A stretch of DNA of 64,000 nt from Peribacillus asahii (lineage in GTDB: Bacteria; Bacillota; Bacilli; Bacillales; DSM-1321): the NCBI RefSeq assembly GCF_003570725.1, contig NZ_QWVS01000052.1, positions 1 through 64,000 of the forward strand, given 5' to 3'. The notes under the pieces were generated by a model, which did no database searches, was not told the origin of the DNA, and worked only from the letters and a program-made list of their open reading frames with translations. The translations under genes and the position numbers were made by a program. This document shows positions 1-7,778 of the stretch, piece by piece (position 1 is the stretch's first letter; every line of letters begins with the position of its first letter).

Positions 1-162
1 AAATTTAAAAATAAAAGGTTTCTCTACACTCTGGGGGTTTTTTCTTAATAAATTCTTTTATACACAAAACTGTAAAAATTTAATTTCTATGATATTAGAT
101 TGATTATGCGTATTCTGATATGATAAAAAGGGAGGATGCGAGGAAGGATGTAGTAAAACGGA

Positions 163-1983
163 ATGAATATAACAGATTTAATTAAAGCGGATACAATTAT
201 TATGGATTTACAGGCTACATCAAAACGAGCTGTTATAGATGAGTTGGCGAACCAATTAGGAGCTGTAGATCGAGTAATAGATGTTGAACAGTTTATTACA
301 GCACTTTTAGAACGTGAAGAACAAGTGACGACAGGAATTGGGGATGGAATGGCTTTTCCACATGCTAAATCAGAGGCTGTGAAACAGCCGGCGATTTGCT
401 TCGGTAAATCCGAACCCGGTGTTGATTTTCAGTCGCTCGATGGAAAGCCTGTTCATTTGTTTTTTCTAATTGCGATTAATGAACAGGAAGAGATGGATTA
501 TCTCGACACACTTTCTACCTTAACGACTTTTTTATTAGATGAACAATTTCGGACACAATTAATGAATGCAAAAAAGAAGGAAGAGGTTTTAACTTTGTTT
601 CGGGCAAAAGAATACGAAGCAAAGAAGGCATCTGCGAAAAAAATTCTTGCGGTAACCTCTTGTCCAACAGGCATTGCTCATACATATATGGCTGCTGATG
701 CTTTAAAGAAGAAAGCGGAAGAGCTAGGCATTGATTTTAGAGTTGAAACGAACGGCTCAACGGGTGTTAAAAATGCCTTAACAGCTGCAGAAATAGCAGA
801 TGCATCGACGATTATTATCGCTGCTGATAAACACATAGATATGACTCGTTTTCGTGGAAAAAGAGTAATTGTTGTACCTGTTGCAGAAGGAATTCGACAT
901 CCAGAAGAGCTGCTGAATCGTGCGGTATTAGAAGAAGTACCGATTTATCAAGGACATGAAGAGATTAAATTTGCGACGAAAGGATTCTTTATTTATAAGC
1001 ATGTAATGAATGGTGTTAGTAATATGCTGCCATTTGTTGTTGGTGGTGGAGTGTTACTTGCTTTGTCGTTTATGTTTGGCGTGAATCCTGATGATCCAAA
1101 TTATCACCCATTTGCAAAGGCTTTAAATGATATTGGTGGAAGTACAGGAGCTTTTTTCTTACTTGTTCCCGTACTTGCGGGATTCATTGCTAGCAGTATT
1201 GCCGATCGACCCGGATTTGCTCCTGGAATGGTTGGAGGCTTACTTGCAGCTAATGAAGGAGCCGGTTTTCTCGGTGGACTTGTAGCTGGTTTTTTAGCAG
1301 GCTACATTGTTCTCTTGTTGAAGAAATGCTTTGGTTTTTTACCTTTTTCACTACAAGGAATTAAACCTACTTTGCTCTATCCGGTATTCGGGGTTTTAAT
1401 TACTGGTCTATTTATGATTTTTATTGTAAACGAGCCAGTAACCGCAATCAATGAGGCGTTAACTGGTTGGTTGAAAGGGCTTTCTGGGACCAATGCAATC
1501 ATGCTCGGTATGATTCTTGGAGCGATGATGGCGATTGATTTAGGGGGTCCGCTCAATAAGGCAGCATTTACCTTTGGGTTGGCTGCAATCGAAGCGCACA
1601 GTTTTGGACCGCAGGCGGCGATTATGGCGGGAGGGATGGTCCCTCCACTTGGAATTGCTATGGCGACAACTCTTTTTAAAAATAAATTCACGGAAACAGA
1701 AAGAAAATCGGGTATGACCAATTATCTTTTAGGTGCTTCCTTTATAACAGAAGGAGCGATTCCTTACGGAGCAGCAGATCCAATACGTGTTATTGGGAGC
1801 TGTACCATTGGAGCGGCTATAACAGGTGCACTAACTATGCTATTTGGAATTACATTGCCTGCTCCACATGGCGGAGTATTTGTTATTCCTCTTGTGAATC
1901 ATCCATTATTGTATTTAATCAGTATATTGATGGGTTCGTTTATTACAGCGTTGCTATTAGGTATATGGAAGAAACAATTATAG
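163..1983 (+). CDS. fruA: PTS fructose transporter subunit IIABC
   Basis: Phosphoenolpyruvate-dependent sugar permease of the fructose family, which imports and phosphorylates fructose at the membrane. The 606 residues carry all three domains in order. IIA (about 1-145) has the phosphohistidine motif AFPHAKS at His67. IIB (about 158-255) has the active cysteine in VTSCPTGIAHTYMAADAL at Cys167. The polytopic IIC domain starts near residue 275 (FIYKHVMNGVSNMLPF). The ATG at 163 follows AGGAAGG at 141-147. fruR and fruK usually precede this gene, but only 162 AT-rich bases are visible upstream, so the operon cannot be judged. A strong hairpin follows the stop. Fructose specificity is inferred from the family; a mannose-type substrate is possible. 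Confidence 0.9.
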   Translation: MNITDLIKADTIIMDLQATSKRAVIDELANQLGAVDRVIDVEQFITALLEREEQVTTGIGDGMAFPHAKSEAVKQPAICFGKSEPGVDFQSLDGKPVHLFFLIAINEQEEMDYLDTLSTLTTFLLDEQFRTQLMNAKKKEEVLTLFRAKEYEAKKASAKKILAVTSCPTGIAHTYMAADALKKKAEELGIDFRVETNGSTGVKNALTAAEIADASTIIIAADKHIDMTRFRGKRVIVVPVAEGIRHPEELLNRAVLEEVPIYQGHEEIKFATKGFFIYKHVMNGVSNMLPFVVGGGVLLALSFMFGVNPDDPNYHPFAKALNDIGGSTGAFFLLVPVLAGFIASSIADRPGFAPGMVGGLLAANEGAGFLGGLVAGFLAGYIVLLLKKCFGFLPFSLQGIKPTLLYPVFGVLITGLFMIFIVNEPVTAINEALTGWLKGLSGTNAIMLGMILGAMMAIDLGGPLNKAAFTFGLAAIEAHSFGPQAAIMAGGMVPPLGIAMATTLFKNKFTETERKSGMTNYLLGASFITEGAIPYGAADPIRVIGSCTIGAAITGALTMLFGITLPAPHGGVFVIPLVNHPLLYLISILMGSFITALLLGIWKKQL

Positions 1984-1990
1984 ACAATAC

Positions 1991-2021
1991 AAGGAGCTAC
2001 TTCATGATAGCTCCTTTTTTA
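1991..2021 (+). terminator. rho-independent terminator of fruA
   Basis: AGGAGCTA and TAGCTCCT form an 8-bp stem with an 8-nt loop followed by a run of T. Confidence 0.85.
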
Positions 2022-2124
2022 ATCCTGTATAATAATTCCTTGTTTTCCTTGGTAATATTTTAGCCCTGAATTCTCTCTTTAAGTTTGTTATTCTAATTAA
2101 AGAGCCCAAACAAGGAGGGATACA

Positions 2125-2640
2125 ATGAAATACACGTATATAATGTCATTTATTGTGACAGCTATTATTGTTGTTTTAAGTCTTTTTACTCCACGCGAAA
2201 TGCCGTCGAATACATTATCCGCTATAGAAAAAAAACCTCATATACAATCCAATAAAAAAGAGAGTAATCAGTTCTCCAAACCAATAAAGAAAGAAGAGAA
2301 AGAATTATTAGCAAGACTTGTTCACGCAGAAGCAAAGGGTGAACCATATCAAGGGAAAGTTGCTGTTGCAACGGTTGTGTTAAATCGTGTAGAGCATGAA
2401 GATTTTCCAGATACGGTTCATGAGGTAATTTATCAAAAGAATCAGTTTCAACCAGTGGCGAATGGTCATATCAACCAAAAGCCAAGTAAGGAAGCTGTTC
2501 AAGCCGTGGATGATGCTTTGAAGAATCATGATGAATTAACGGATGCTCTTTACTTTTGGAATCCAGATATTTCAGATGTTGAATGGATGAATAAACTGGA
2601 TGTTGTAAAAGTGATTGGGGATCATCATTTTGCCATTTAA
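2125..2640 (+). CDS. SleB/CwlJ-type cell wall hydrolase, membrane anchored
   Basis: The protein has 171 residues with one N-terminal membrane segment (about 5-22), a charged linker, and a Hydrolase_2 (SleB/CwlJ) domain from about residue 57 to the end. The motif LVHAEAKGEPYQGKVAVA contains the family's catalytic glutamate (Glu69). Family members cleave peptidoglycan, classically spore cortex, but small non-spore versions such as B. subtilis YkvT exist and this one resembles them in size. It lacks the N-terminal peptidoglycan-binding repeat of true SleB. The ATG at 2125 follows AGGAGGG. It is monocistronic, with its own terminator. Confidence 0.8.
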   Translation: MKYTYIMSFIVTAIIVVLSLFTPREMPSNTLSAIEKKPHIQSNKKESNQFSKPIKKEEKELLARLVHAEAKGEPYQGKVAVATVVLNRVEHEDFPDTVHEVIYQKNQFQPVANGHINQKPSKEAVQAVDDALKNHDELTDALYFWNPDISDVEWMNKLDVVKVIGDHHFAI

Positions 2641-2655
2641 ATGGAGAAGAGAAGA

Positions 2656-2697
2656 ACCGTTTACACAGTTTGAGACGTTGTGTTTACGGTCTTTTTT
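2656..2697 (+). terminator. terminator after the SleB-like gene
   Basis: ACCGT/ACGGT outer stem, a 2-by-2 internal loop, an ACACA/TGTGT inner stem and a T tract at 2692-2697. Confidence 0.75.
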
Positions 2698-2757
2698 ATT
2701 TATGTAGAGTTTTTGGATGCATAGGGTATAATAGGGAAAGGAAGGAGGGCTTATATT

Positions 2758-3402
2758 ATGGCAACTACACATGTGTTTACCCGAAAAGAAGAGCTTGTGA
2801 ATGCTATCACACATGGAATTGGTGTATTACTTAGCATCGCAGCTTTAGTATTTTTAATTATTTATGCTGCACAGCAAGGAACGGCTTGGCACGTTACCTC
2901 TGCAACCATTTATGGGGTGTCAATGCTCCTGTTATATGCTTCCTCTACGCTTGTCCATAGTTTTCCTGAGGGGAAAGTAAAAGATTTGTTTGAAATTTTT
3001 GACCACTCTGCTATCTATATCTTTATTGCAGGAACGTATACGCCGATTATGTTGCTTGTTATTAAAGGAGCACTTGGCTGGACATTGCTCGGTATCGTGT
3101 GGGGAGTAGCTGTTATTGGTGTAGTATTTAAAGCCTTTTTTGTGAAAAAGTTTCTTTTTATTTCAACGATTTTGTATATTGCTATGGGGTGGCTCATTGT
3201 ACTTGCTTGGGAGCCTTTAACAACTGCGTTACCATCGGAGGGGATTCAACTTCTTGTTGCAGGCGGCTTATTGTATACATTTGGAGCAATATTTTATGTA
3301 TGGCGCGCTTTTCCTTTTCATCATGCTGTATGGCATATTTTTGTATTAGCGGGCTCTGTCGCTCATTTCTTTGCTGTATTATTTTATGTGATCCCTCAGT
3401 AA
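2758..3402 (+). CDS. hemolysin III / PAQR family integral membrane protein
   Basis: 214 residues with seven predicted membrane helices, matching the HlyIII (YqfA/YplQ) branch of the PAQR superfamily. Diagnostic motifs are present: YASSTLVHSFP near residue 65, DHSAIYIFIAGTYTP near 85, and the C-terminal HHAVWHIFVLAGSVAHFFAV. These carry the conserved Ser/His/Asp set thought to bind zinc. Bacterial members have been linked to haemolysis and membrane lipid homeostasis, but the true reaction is unsettled. The ATG follows AAGGAGGG with good spacing. It is a single gene flanked by terminators. The class is sure; the function is not. Confidence 0.88.
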   Translation: MATTHVFTRKEELVNAITHGIGVLLSIAALVFLIIYAAQQGTAWHVTSATIYGVSMLLLYASSTLVHSFPEGKVKDLFEIFDHSAIYIFIAGTYTPIMLLVIKGALGWTLLGIVWGVAVIGVVFKAFFVKKFLFISTILYIAMGWLIVLAWEPLTTALPSEGIQLLVAGGLLYTFGAIFYVWRAFPFHHAVWHIFVLAGSVAHFFAVLFYVIPQ

Positions 3403-3403
3403 G

Positions 3404-3434
3404 AAACAGATTTGTGATAAATCTGTTTTTTTAT
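3404..3434 (+). terminator. terminator after the hemolysin III gene
   Basis: AAACAGATTT/AAATCTGTTT stem, 5-nt loop, followed by T residues. Confidence 0.85.
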
Positions 3435-3520
3435 TTTGGAGTATTTTTAATTGGGCCTTTGTTTGAGAAGTGAATGATTAGGGAATAACTAATGTATACA
3501 ACTTAAGGAGGGGTAACAAT

Positions 3521-3967
3521 ATGAAAAATATACTAAAACTTGTACCATTCTTAGCCGTTATAATGTTAGCTGGTTGTGGAGATCAGGATGAAGTGAATAA
3601 TCCACCAGCAGAGAATAATACACAAACAAATAATAATGAGACAGCAGCATTTTCATTTAAAGAGTTCGAATTAGATGTGGATTACAAAGGAACGAATCAA
3701 GATTATGAAGTTGAATATGATACTTTAGAAGGAAAAATAGAGGCATCTATTGAAGATTCTATAAATGACAAAAATCTTCATGGAGATGAAGCAATGAAAG
3801 AGTTAACTCCACTGTTTGATCAATTAACATTTAATCAAGATACACCTCAAGCGGAAGTTATTCAAGAAGTATTGAAGGTGTTTAACTTAAAAGATGATTA
3901 TCAAGAATTTGACCTTGAAGTAACATTTGAGGATGGCATGAAAAAACAATATGAGCAGCACCAGTAA
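3521..3967 (+). CDS. YusW-like lipoprotein
   Basis: A 148-residue exported lipoprotein. The signal peptide ends in the lipobox LAGC (Cys19). A low-complexity Asn/Glu-rich linker runs to about residue 45. The C-terminal domain (FSFKEFELDVDYKG to the end) has the acidic pattern of the YusW-like family, including a repeated block of FELDVDYKG near residue 48 and FDLEVTFEDGMKK near the C terminus. The family has no established function. It should sit on the outer face of the membrane. The ATG has an AAGGAGGGG ribosome site at the ideal distance. Confidence 0.78.
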   Translation: MKNILKLVPFLAVIMLAGCGDQDEVNNPPAENNTQTNNNETAAFSFKEFELDVDYKGTNQDYEVEYDTLEGKIEASIEDSINDKNLHGDEAMKELTPLFDQLTFNQDTPQAEVIQEVLKVFNLKDDYQEFDLEVTFEDGMKKQYEQHQ

Positions 3968-4022
3968 TTAAGGAAGAATAACGCAACATACATACGTTGT
4001 CAAACAAGTGTTAATATAGTAA

Positions 4023-4109
4023 AATAGTCTTTATGTAACAAAGGGGTTATATAAAGACTATTCTACTCGGACTTATGGGGATAGGGCCGTAATCGATAGT
4101 GAACTATCG
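4023..4109. repeat. two strong inverted repeats between the YusW-like gene and bioY
   Basis: AATAGTCTTTATGTAAC (4023-4039) pairs with 4046-4062 over 17 bp (one G-U), leaving a 6-nt loop. A second hairpin, CGATAGT/ACTATCG with a 2-nt loop, lies at 4094-4109. Neither is followed by a T run. They stand directly before the bidirectional terminator at 4112-4158, giving three hairpins in about 135 bp. Confidence 0.6.
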
Positions 4110-4111
4110 TT

Positions 4112-4158
4112 AGTAAAAAAAGCTACCACTAAATTGTTTAGTGGTAGCTTTTTTACTA
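4112..4158. terminator. bidirectional terminator between converging genes
   Basis: CTACCACTAAA/TTTAGTGGTAG stem flanked by A7 on the left and T6 on the right. It serves the YusW-like gene on + and bioY on -. Confidence 0.88.
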
Positions 4159-4166
4159 GATATTTC

Positions 4167-4733
4167 CTAAGAAATAGTAGCTTTTTTTGGAAGCATTTTG
4201 GCACTTTCAAGTCTCGACCGAATTAAAATACCTATCCACGCAGCTAAAAAGGCCTTAATAATACCTCCGATAATAAAAGGAGCAAACCCCCCTAGAAAAG
4301 CAGCTTCCCACGTTAAAGAAGCAAAAAGCTTTAACCAAATAGTACCAATTGTTAGGTTAATAATCATTCCAACGATGTTTGCAACAAAAGCCATCGAAAT
4401 ATTAAATCGTGTTTTTTCAAGAATGAATCCGATAATGAAAGCAGAAATGACAAAGGAAAATAAGAATCCGCCGGTTGGCCCAAACAGTTTGCCTAGTCCT
4501 CCAGTCATTTGAGCATACACAGGTACACCCGTTGCACCAATAAATAAGTATAATATTACAGAATATGTACCATAACGTGCACCTAATATGGTTGCCGCAA
4601 GCCCAATGGCAAGCGTTTGACCTGTGATTGGGACAAGCGGTAAGGGGATGATAAGTTGAGAAAAGATTCCTATTAATGCAGCGAATAAGGCGATAATCAT
4701 CATCATTCGCAGTTTTTCATGGCTGTTAGTCAT
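4167..4733 (-). CDS. bioY: biotin transporter BioY (ECF S component)
   Basis: 188 residues and six predicted membrane helices. This is the biotin-binding S component of an energy-coupling-factor transporter. The family signature is clear: IPLPLVPITGQTLAIGLAA near residue 32, the GARYGTYSVILYLFIGATGVPVYA block, and GPTGGFLFSF. BioY works with the shared EcfA/EcfA'/EcfT module, which is encoded elsewhere, or alone at low rate. The start is fixed by AGGAGG 5 nt upstream. The promoter region holds a BirA operator, so biotin should repress it. The gene stands alone between a divergent flotillin operon and a convergent lipoprotein gene. Confidence 0.93.
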   Translation of the reverse strand: MTNSHEKLRMMMIIALFAALIGIFSQLIIPLPLVPITGQTLAIGLAATILGARYGTYSVILYLFIGATGVPVYAQMTGGLGKLFGPTGGFLFSFVISAFIIGFILEKTRFNISMAFVANIVGMIINLTIGTIWLKLFASLTWEAAFLGGFAPFIIGGIIKAFLAAWIGILIRSRLESAKMLPKKATIS

Positions 4734-4745
4734 AATAGCCTCCTA

Positions 4746-4777
4746 TTGTAAACTATTTTCGTATAATCAGTTAACAA
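4746..4777. promoter_or_regulatory. BirA operator of bioY
   Basis: On the minus strand TTGTTAAC is separated by 16 bases from GTTTACAA, which fits the known BirA recognition pattern of two 8-bp arms. It lies directly downstream of the -10 box of the bioY promoter, where a bound repressor would block initiation. Confidence 0.82.
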
Positions 4778-4782
4778 ATAAA

Positions 4783-4811
4783 ATTTTAATAGGATTTAGG
4801 AAAATTGTCAA
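4783..4811 (-). promoter_or_regulatory. SigA-type promoter of bioY
   Basis: TTGACA (4811-4806) and TAAAAT (4788-4783) on the minus strand with a 17-bp spacer, upstream of the BirA operator. Confidence 0.75.
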
Positions 4812-4837
4812 TTTAATTATGAATTTTATCATAATTG

Positions 4838-4864
4838 TGAAACCCTAGGAAGGAATGGTACGTA
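4838..4864 (+). promoter_or_regulatory. SigW-type ECF promoter of yuaF-floT
   Basis: TGAAAC at 4838-4843 and CGTA at 4861-4864 with 17 bp between them. This matches the SigW consensus, and the B. subtilis yuaFG operon is a known SigW target. Confidence 0.8.
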
Positions 4865-4937
4865 TATAATGGTGTATTCAACCAAAAAAGGGGGATAGTT
4901 GAAGAGGTGGGTGATTATATATATAAGGGTGAAGCTT

Positions 4938-5459
4938 ATGGAGATATTTGGGGTGTCGTTGCAAACGTTTTATCTTTATGGACTTATTATTTCAGGAGCA
5001 GTTACATTTCTTTTTATTTTATTTCATGATGTGTTTAGTGGTTTTGAACTCCCCGACATGTTTAATCCAACGCTTGTTTTTAGTTTTTTTACACTCTTTT
5101 TTGCTACTGCCTTTCTCTTTACATGGGGTACAGGACTTCATGAATGGCTCGTAGCTAGCTTATCATTTGTCATTTCCTTAATAATGGTAACTTTATTGAA
5201 TCTATTTATTCTTATACCGATTTCAACTGCTGAGGAATCGCTTGCCTTTACAGAGGATGATCTTCAAGGAAGGGTAGGACGTGTTTTGACGGCTGTACCG
5301 GTAGATGGATTTGGTGAAGTGTTAATTGAGAGTAATAGTGGGAATATTGCTAAACCTGCTGCAAGTTATAACAATGAGGCGATTCCTTTTGACACGAAGG
5401 TGCTCGTTATTGAAGTGAAAGAAGGCGTTTTATATGTTATTGCTTATAAGCAAATTTAA
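4938..5459 (+). CDS. yuaF: NfeD-like membrane protein, YuaF type
   Basis: 173 residues from the ATG at 4938, close to the length of B. subtilis YuaF. A longer reading from TTG 4899 would add 13 residues. Three or four membrane helices fill residues 10-105. The C-terminal half (from LAFTEDDLQGRVGRVLTAVP) is the OB-fold NfeD domain. NfeD proteins are partners of flotillin or SPFH proteins in membrane microdomains. The gene sits 20 bp upstream of floT under the same SigW-like promoter, so both should respond to cell-envelope stress. Confidence 0.85.
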   Translation: MEIFGVSLQTFYLYGLIISGAVTFLFILFHDVFSGFELPDMFNPTLVFSFFTLFFATAFLFTWGTGLHEWLVASLSFVISLIMVTLLNLFILIPISTAEESLAFTEDDLQGRVGRVLTAVPVDGFGEVLIESNSGNIAKPAASYNNEAIPFDTKVLVIEVKEGVLYVIAYKQI

Positions 5460-5479
5460 GGGAACTGAGGAGGTTTGCT

Positions 5480-7000
5480 ATGATTTGGATTGTTATTGTG
5501 GTAGTTGCTTTTTTATTGATTGCTCTACTAGCCGTTTTTGTGACCAAATATCGTACAGCGGGTCCAGATGAAGCTTTAATTGTAACCGGGAGTTATTTAG
5601 GCAATAAAAATGTGCATATTGATGAATCCGGCAATAAAATTAAGATTGTTCGTGGTGGAGGTGCTTTCGTACTTCCTGTTTTTCAACAAGCGGAACCTTT
5701 AAGCTTATTATCTAGTAAGCTTGAAGTCTCAACACCGGAAGTATATACAGAACAAGGTGTACCTGTGATGGCAGATGGTGTATCCATCATTAAAATTGGT
5801 GGTTCAATTACAGAAATTGCAACGGCAGCCGAACAATTCCTTGGGAAATCGAAAGAAGATTTAGAGCAGGAAGCACGTGAAGTATTGGAAGGTCATCTTC
5901 GTTCGATTTTAGGGTCGATGACCGTTGAAGAAATTTATAAAAATCGTGAAAAATTTTCGCAAGAAGTGCAGCGTGTAGCTTCTCAAGATTTAGCGAAAAT
6001 GGGGCTTGTTATTGTTTCTTTCACGATTAAAGATGTCCGAGATAAAAACGGTTATTTAGAATCATTAGGAAAACCAAGAATTGCTCAAGTGAAGCGTGAT
6101 GCAGATATTGCGATGGCTGAAGCGGAAAAAGAAACGAGAATTAAGCGAGCGGAAGCCTCTAAGGATGCCCAAAAAGCTGAGCTTGAACGCGCTACAGAAA
6201 TTGCGGAAGCCGAGAAACAAAATAAACTGAAAATTGCAGAATATCGTCGGGAACAAGATATCGCCAAAGCTCGTGCCGACCAAGCATATGATTTAGAAAC
6301 AGCACGAGCGAAGCAGGAAGTAACCGAACAAGAAATGCAAATTCGGATTATTGAACGTCAAAAGCAAATTGAACTAGAAGAAAAAGAAATTTTGCGCCGT
6401 GAGAAGCAATATGATTCTGAAGTGAAGAAAAAAGCCGACGCTGACCGCTATGCTGTTGAGCAAGCTGCATCTGCGAATAAAATGAAACAAATTACAGAGG
6501 CGGATGCTAATAAATATAAAGTTGAAGCAATGGCCAAAGCGGAAGCAGAACGAATTCGTATGGATGGACTTGCTAGAGCTGAAGCACAAAAAGCACAAGG
6601 GGAAACGGAAGCGGAAATTATTCGCTTAAAAGGGGTTGCCGAAGCGGAAGCGAAACAAAAAATTGCTGAAGCATTCGAGCGATTCGGCCAAGCGGCTGTG
6701 ATGGACATGATTTTGAAAATGCTTCCCGAATATGCAAAACAAGTCGCTAGTCCACTAGGGAATATTGATAAAATTACAGTTGTGGATACGGGGGGCAGTG
6801 GTGAAAATGGCGGTGCCAATAAAGTGACAGCTTATGCAACGAACCTAATGTCTACCTTACAGGAATCTTTAAAAGCTTCTTCAGGTATTGATGTAAAAGA
6901 ACTGCTCGAAAACTTTGCAGGAAAACAAACGGTATTATCAGCTCAAAAGAATGAAGGATATACGGAAACGACAGCAGTAATAGCAGAAGAAAAAGAATAA
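5480..7000 (+). CDS. floT: flotillin-like protein FloT
   Basis: A 506-residue SPFH-domain scaffold of functional membrane microdomains. An N-terminal membrane-inserted helix (about 1-22) is followed by the SPFH/band-7 domain (about 30-200). A long Glu/Lys/Ala-rich coiled coil (about 200-375) has repeated AEAE and EKE heptads. The C-terminal region binds partners. The ribosome site TGAGGAGG precedes ATG 5480. It is the second gene of the SigW-type operon with yuaF, the conserved B. subtilis arrangement. Flotillins organise signalling and secretion proteins and influence membrane fluidity. Confidence 0.93.
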   Translation: MIWIVIVVVAFLLIALLAVFVTKYRTAGPDEALIVTGSYLGNKNVHIDESGNKIKIVRGGGAFVLPVFQQAEPLSLLSSKLEVSTPEVYTEQGVPVMADGVSIIKIGGSITEIATAAEQFLGKSKEDLEQEAREVLEGHLRSILGSMTVEEIYKNREKFSQEVQRVASQDLAKMGLVIVSFTIKDVRDKNGYLESLGKPRIAQVKRDADIAMAEAEKETRIKRAEASKDAQKAELERATEIAEAEKQNKLKIAEYRREQDIAKARADQAYDLETARAKQEVTEQEMQIRIIERQKQIELEEKEILRREKQYDSEVKKKADADRYAVEQAASANKMKQITEADANKYKVEAMAKAEAERIRMDGLARAEAQKAQGETEAEIIRLKGVAEAEAKQKIAEAFERFGQAAVMDMILKMLPEYAKQVASPLGNIDKITVVDTGGSGENGGANKVTAYATNLMSTLQESLKASSGIDVKELLENFAGKQTVLSAQKNEGYTETTAVIAEEKE

Positions 7001-7006
7001 ACAGGG

Positions 7007-7044
7007 TAAAGTGGCATTTCCATTAGGGATGCCACTTTATTTTA
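7007..7044 (+). terminator. terminator of the yuaF-floT operon
   Basis: TAAAGTGGCAT/ATGCCACTTTA stem of 11 bp, loop of 11 nt, then TTTTATT-like sequence. Confidence 0.8.
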
Positions 7045-7179
7045 TTACGTCTAATCAACTGTGTTGTTTAATGGGTCTAATATTTTCAAAATTTTAGTTA
7101 CCTGCCTAGACGGACTGTATACAGGATGCATAGTGTTAAAGGGAAGAGATATTTGACTACTATGAGGAGGTACAGGAGA

Positions 7180-7404
7180 ATGAATCCATATTTACAACCG
7201 GTTTCTATTGATGCATATGATATGAGACGTCCATGGGGAAGAAGGCCGTGGGGAAGAAGACCTTGGGGCTGGGGTGGATTTGGATTTGGAGCACCATTTG
7301 TCGGTGGCCTATTAGGTGGCTTAGCTGCAGGTGCTTTAATTAGTGGAGCACCATTCTATGGTGGATATCCATACTATCCATACTATCCGTACTATGGGTT
7401 TTAG
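7180..7404 (+). CDS. small Arg/Trp/Gly/Tyr-rich repeat protein
   Basis: Not a family I recognise. ATG 7180 is chosen because GAGGAGG lies about 10 nt upstream; an earlier in-frame ATG at 7126 has no ribosome site. The 74 residues contain three near-exact copies of RRPWG, then a hydrophobic glycine-zipper stretch (GGLLGGLAAGALISG), and end in three PYY units. The tyrosine/glycine-rich tail and the zipper suggest a self-assembling surface or spore-coat component, but this is inference. It stands alone between floT and a convergent gene. Confidence 0.6.
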   Translation: MNPYLQPVSIDAYDMRRPWGRRPWGRRPWGWGGFGFGAPFVGGLLGGLAAGALISGAPFYGGYPYYPYYPYYGF

Positions 7405-7412
7405 TAATCTAT

Positions 7413-7670
7413 TCATTCGGTTTCATTAAACAGGGACTGCAGGTTTCTTTTGTCTATGTAATATTGAAAGGTTCTAAAATAATAAGAAAAATCATCATAG
7501 TATAGCCGTTGATCTTCGTTAAAACAATAATGTTCTAAAAAACTTTCGATAATTGCTGTTTGTTCAACTTTGGCGAATAAATCACTCACATAAAATTGAT
7601 ATTTAAATTTTTCGTATAAAAAAGAGTACCCTGTATTATCAAAAGATTGTTTAATTGATTGCATGTCCAT
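7413..7670 (-). CDS. hypothetical protein, 85 residues
   Basis: Not recognised. ATG 7670 has GGAGGCG 8 nt upstream; a TTG one codon earlier is possible. The protein is rich in Phe, Tyr and acidic residues (FKYQFYVSDLF, DDFSYYFRTFQYY), has no signal peptide or membrane segment, and looks like a small soluble alpha-helical protein. It converges on the repeat protein gene with only 8 bp between the two stop codons. The good ribosome site and full-length frame support it as a real gene. Confidence 0.6.
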   Translation of the reverse strand: MDMQSIKQSFDNTGYSFLYEKFKYQFYVSDLFAKVEQTAIIESFLEHYCFNEDQRLYYDDFSYYFRTFQYYIDKRNLQSLFNETE

Positions 7671-7730
7671 CAAATTTTCGCCTCCGGTATCAATATACCT
7701 GTTTTTTATCTCTTTTATTCAGGGAGAGAC

Positions 7731-7766
7731 GCGAAAAACGCACAGCTAAGATTTGAGCTGTGCGTT
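7731..7766 (-). terminator. terminator of the ABC-F gene
   Basis: AACGCACAGCT/AGCTGTGCGTT, 11-bp stem. Read on the minus strand it is followed by TTTTT. Confidence 0.88.
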
Positions 7767-7778
7767 CTCTTACGAAAC

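Noticed and set aside
95-124. SigA promoter before fruA
   Set aside because: TTAGAT-N18-TATGAT is too weak to claim, and other TATGAT-like hexamers are expected in such AT-rich sequence.
1377-1721. Antisense open frame of 114 codons inside fruA
   Set aside because: Shadow of the IIC coding sequence. No ribosome site, no known family, hydrophobicity explained by the complementary strand.
3189-3473. Cys-rich plus-strand frame overlapping the hemolysin III gene
   Set aside because: Entirely overlaps a well-supported gene in another frame, and its 3' end crosses the terminator.
6448-6819. Long minus-strand frame inside floT
   Set aside because: Caused by the Glu/Ala/Lys-rich coiled coil, which gives stop-free antisense reading. 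No start signal.
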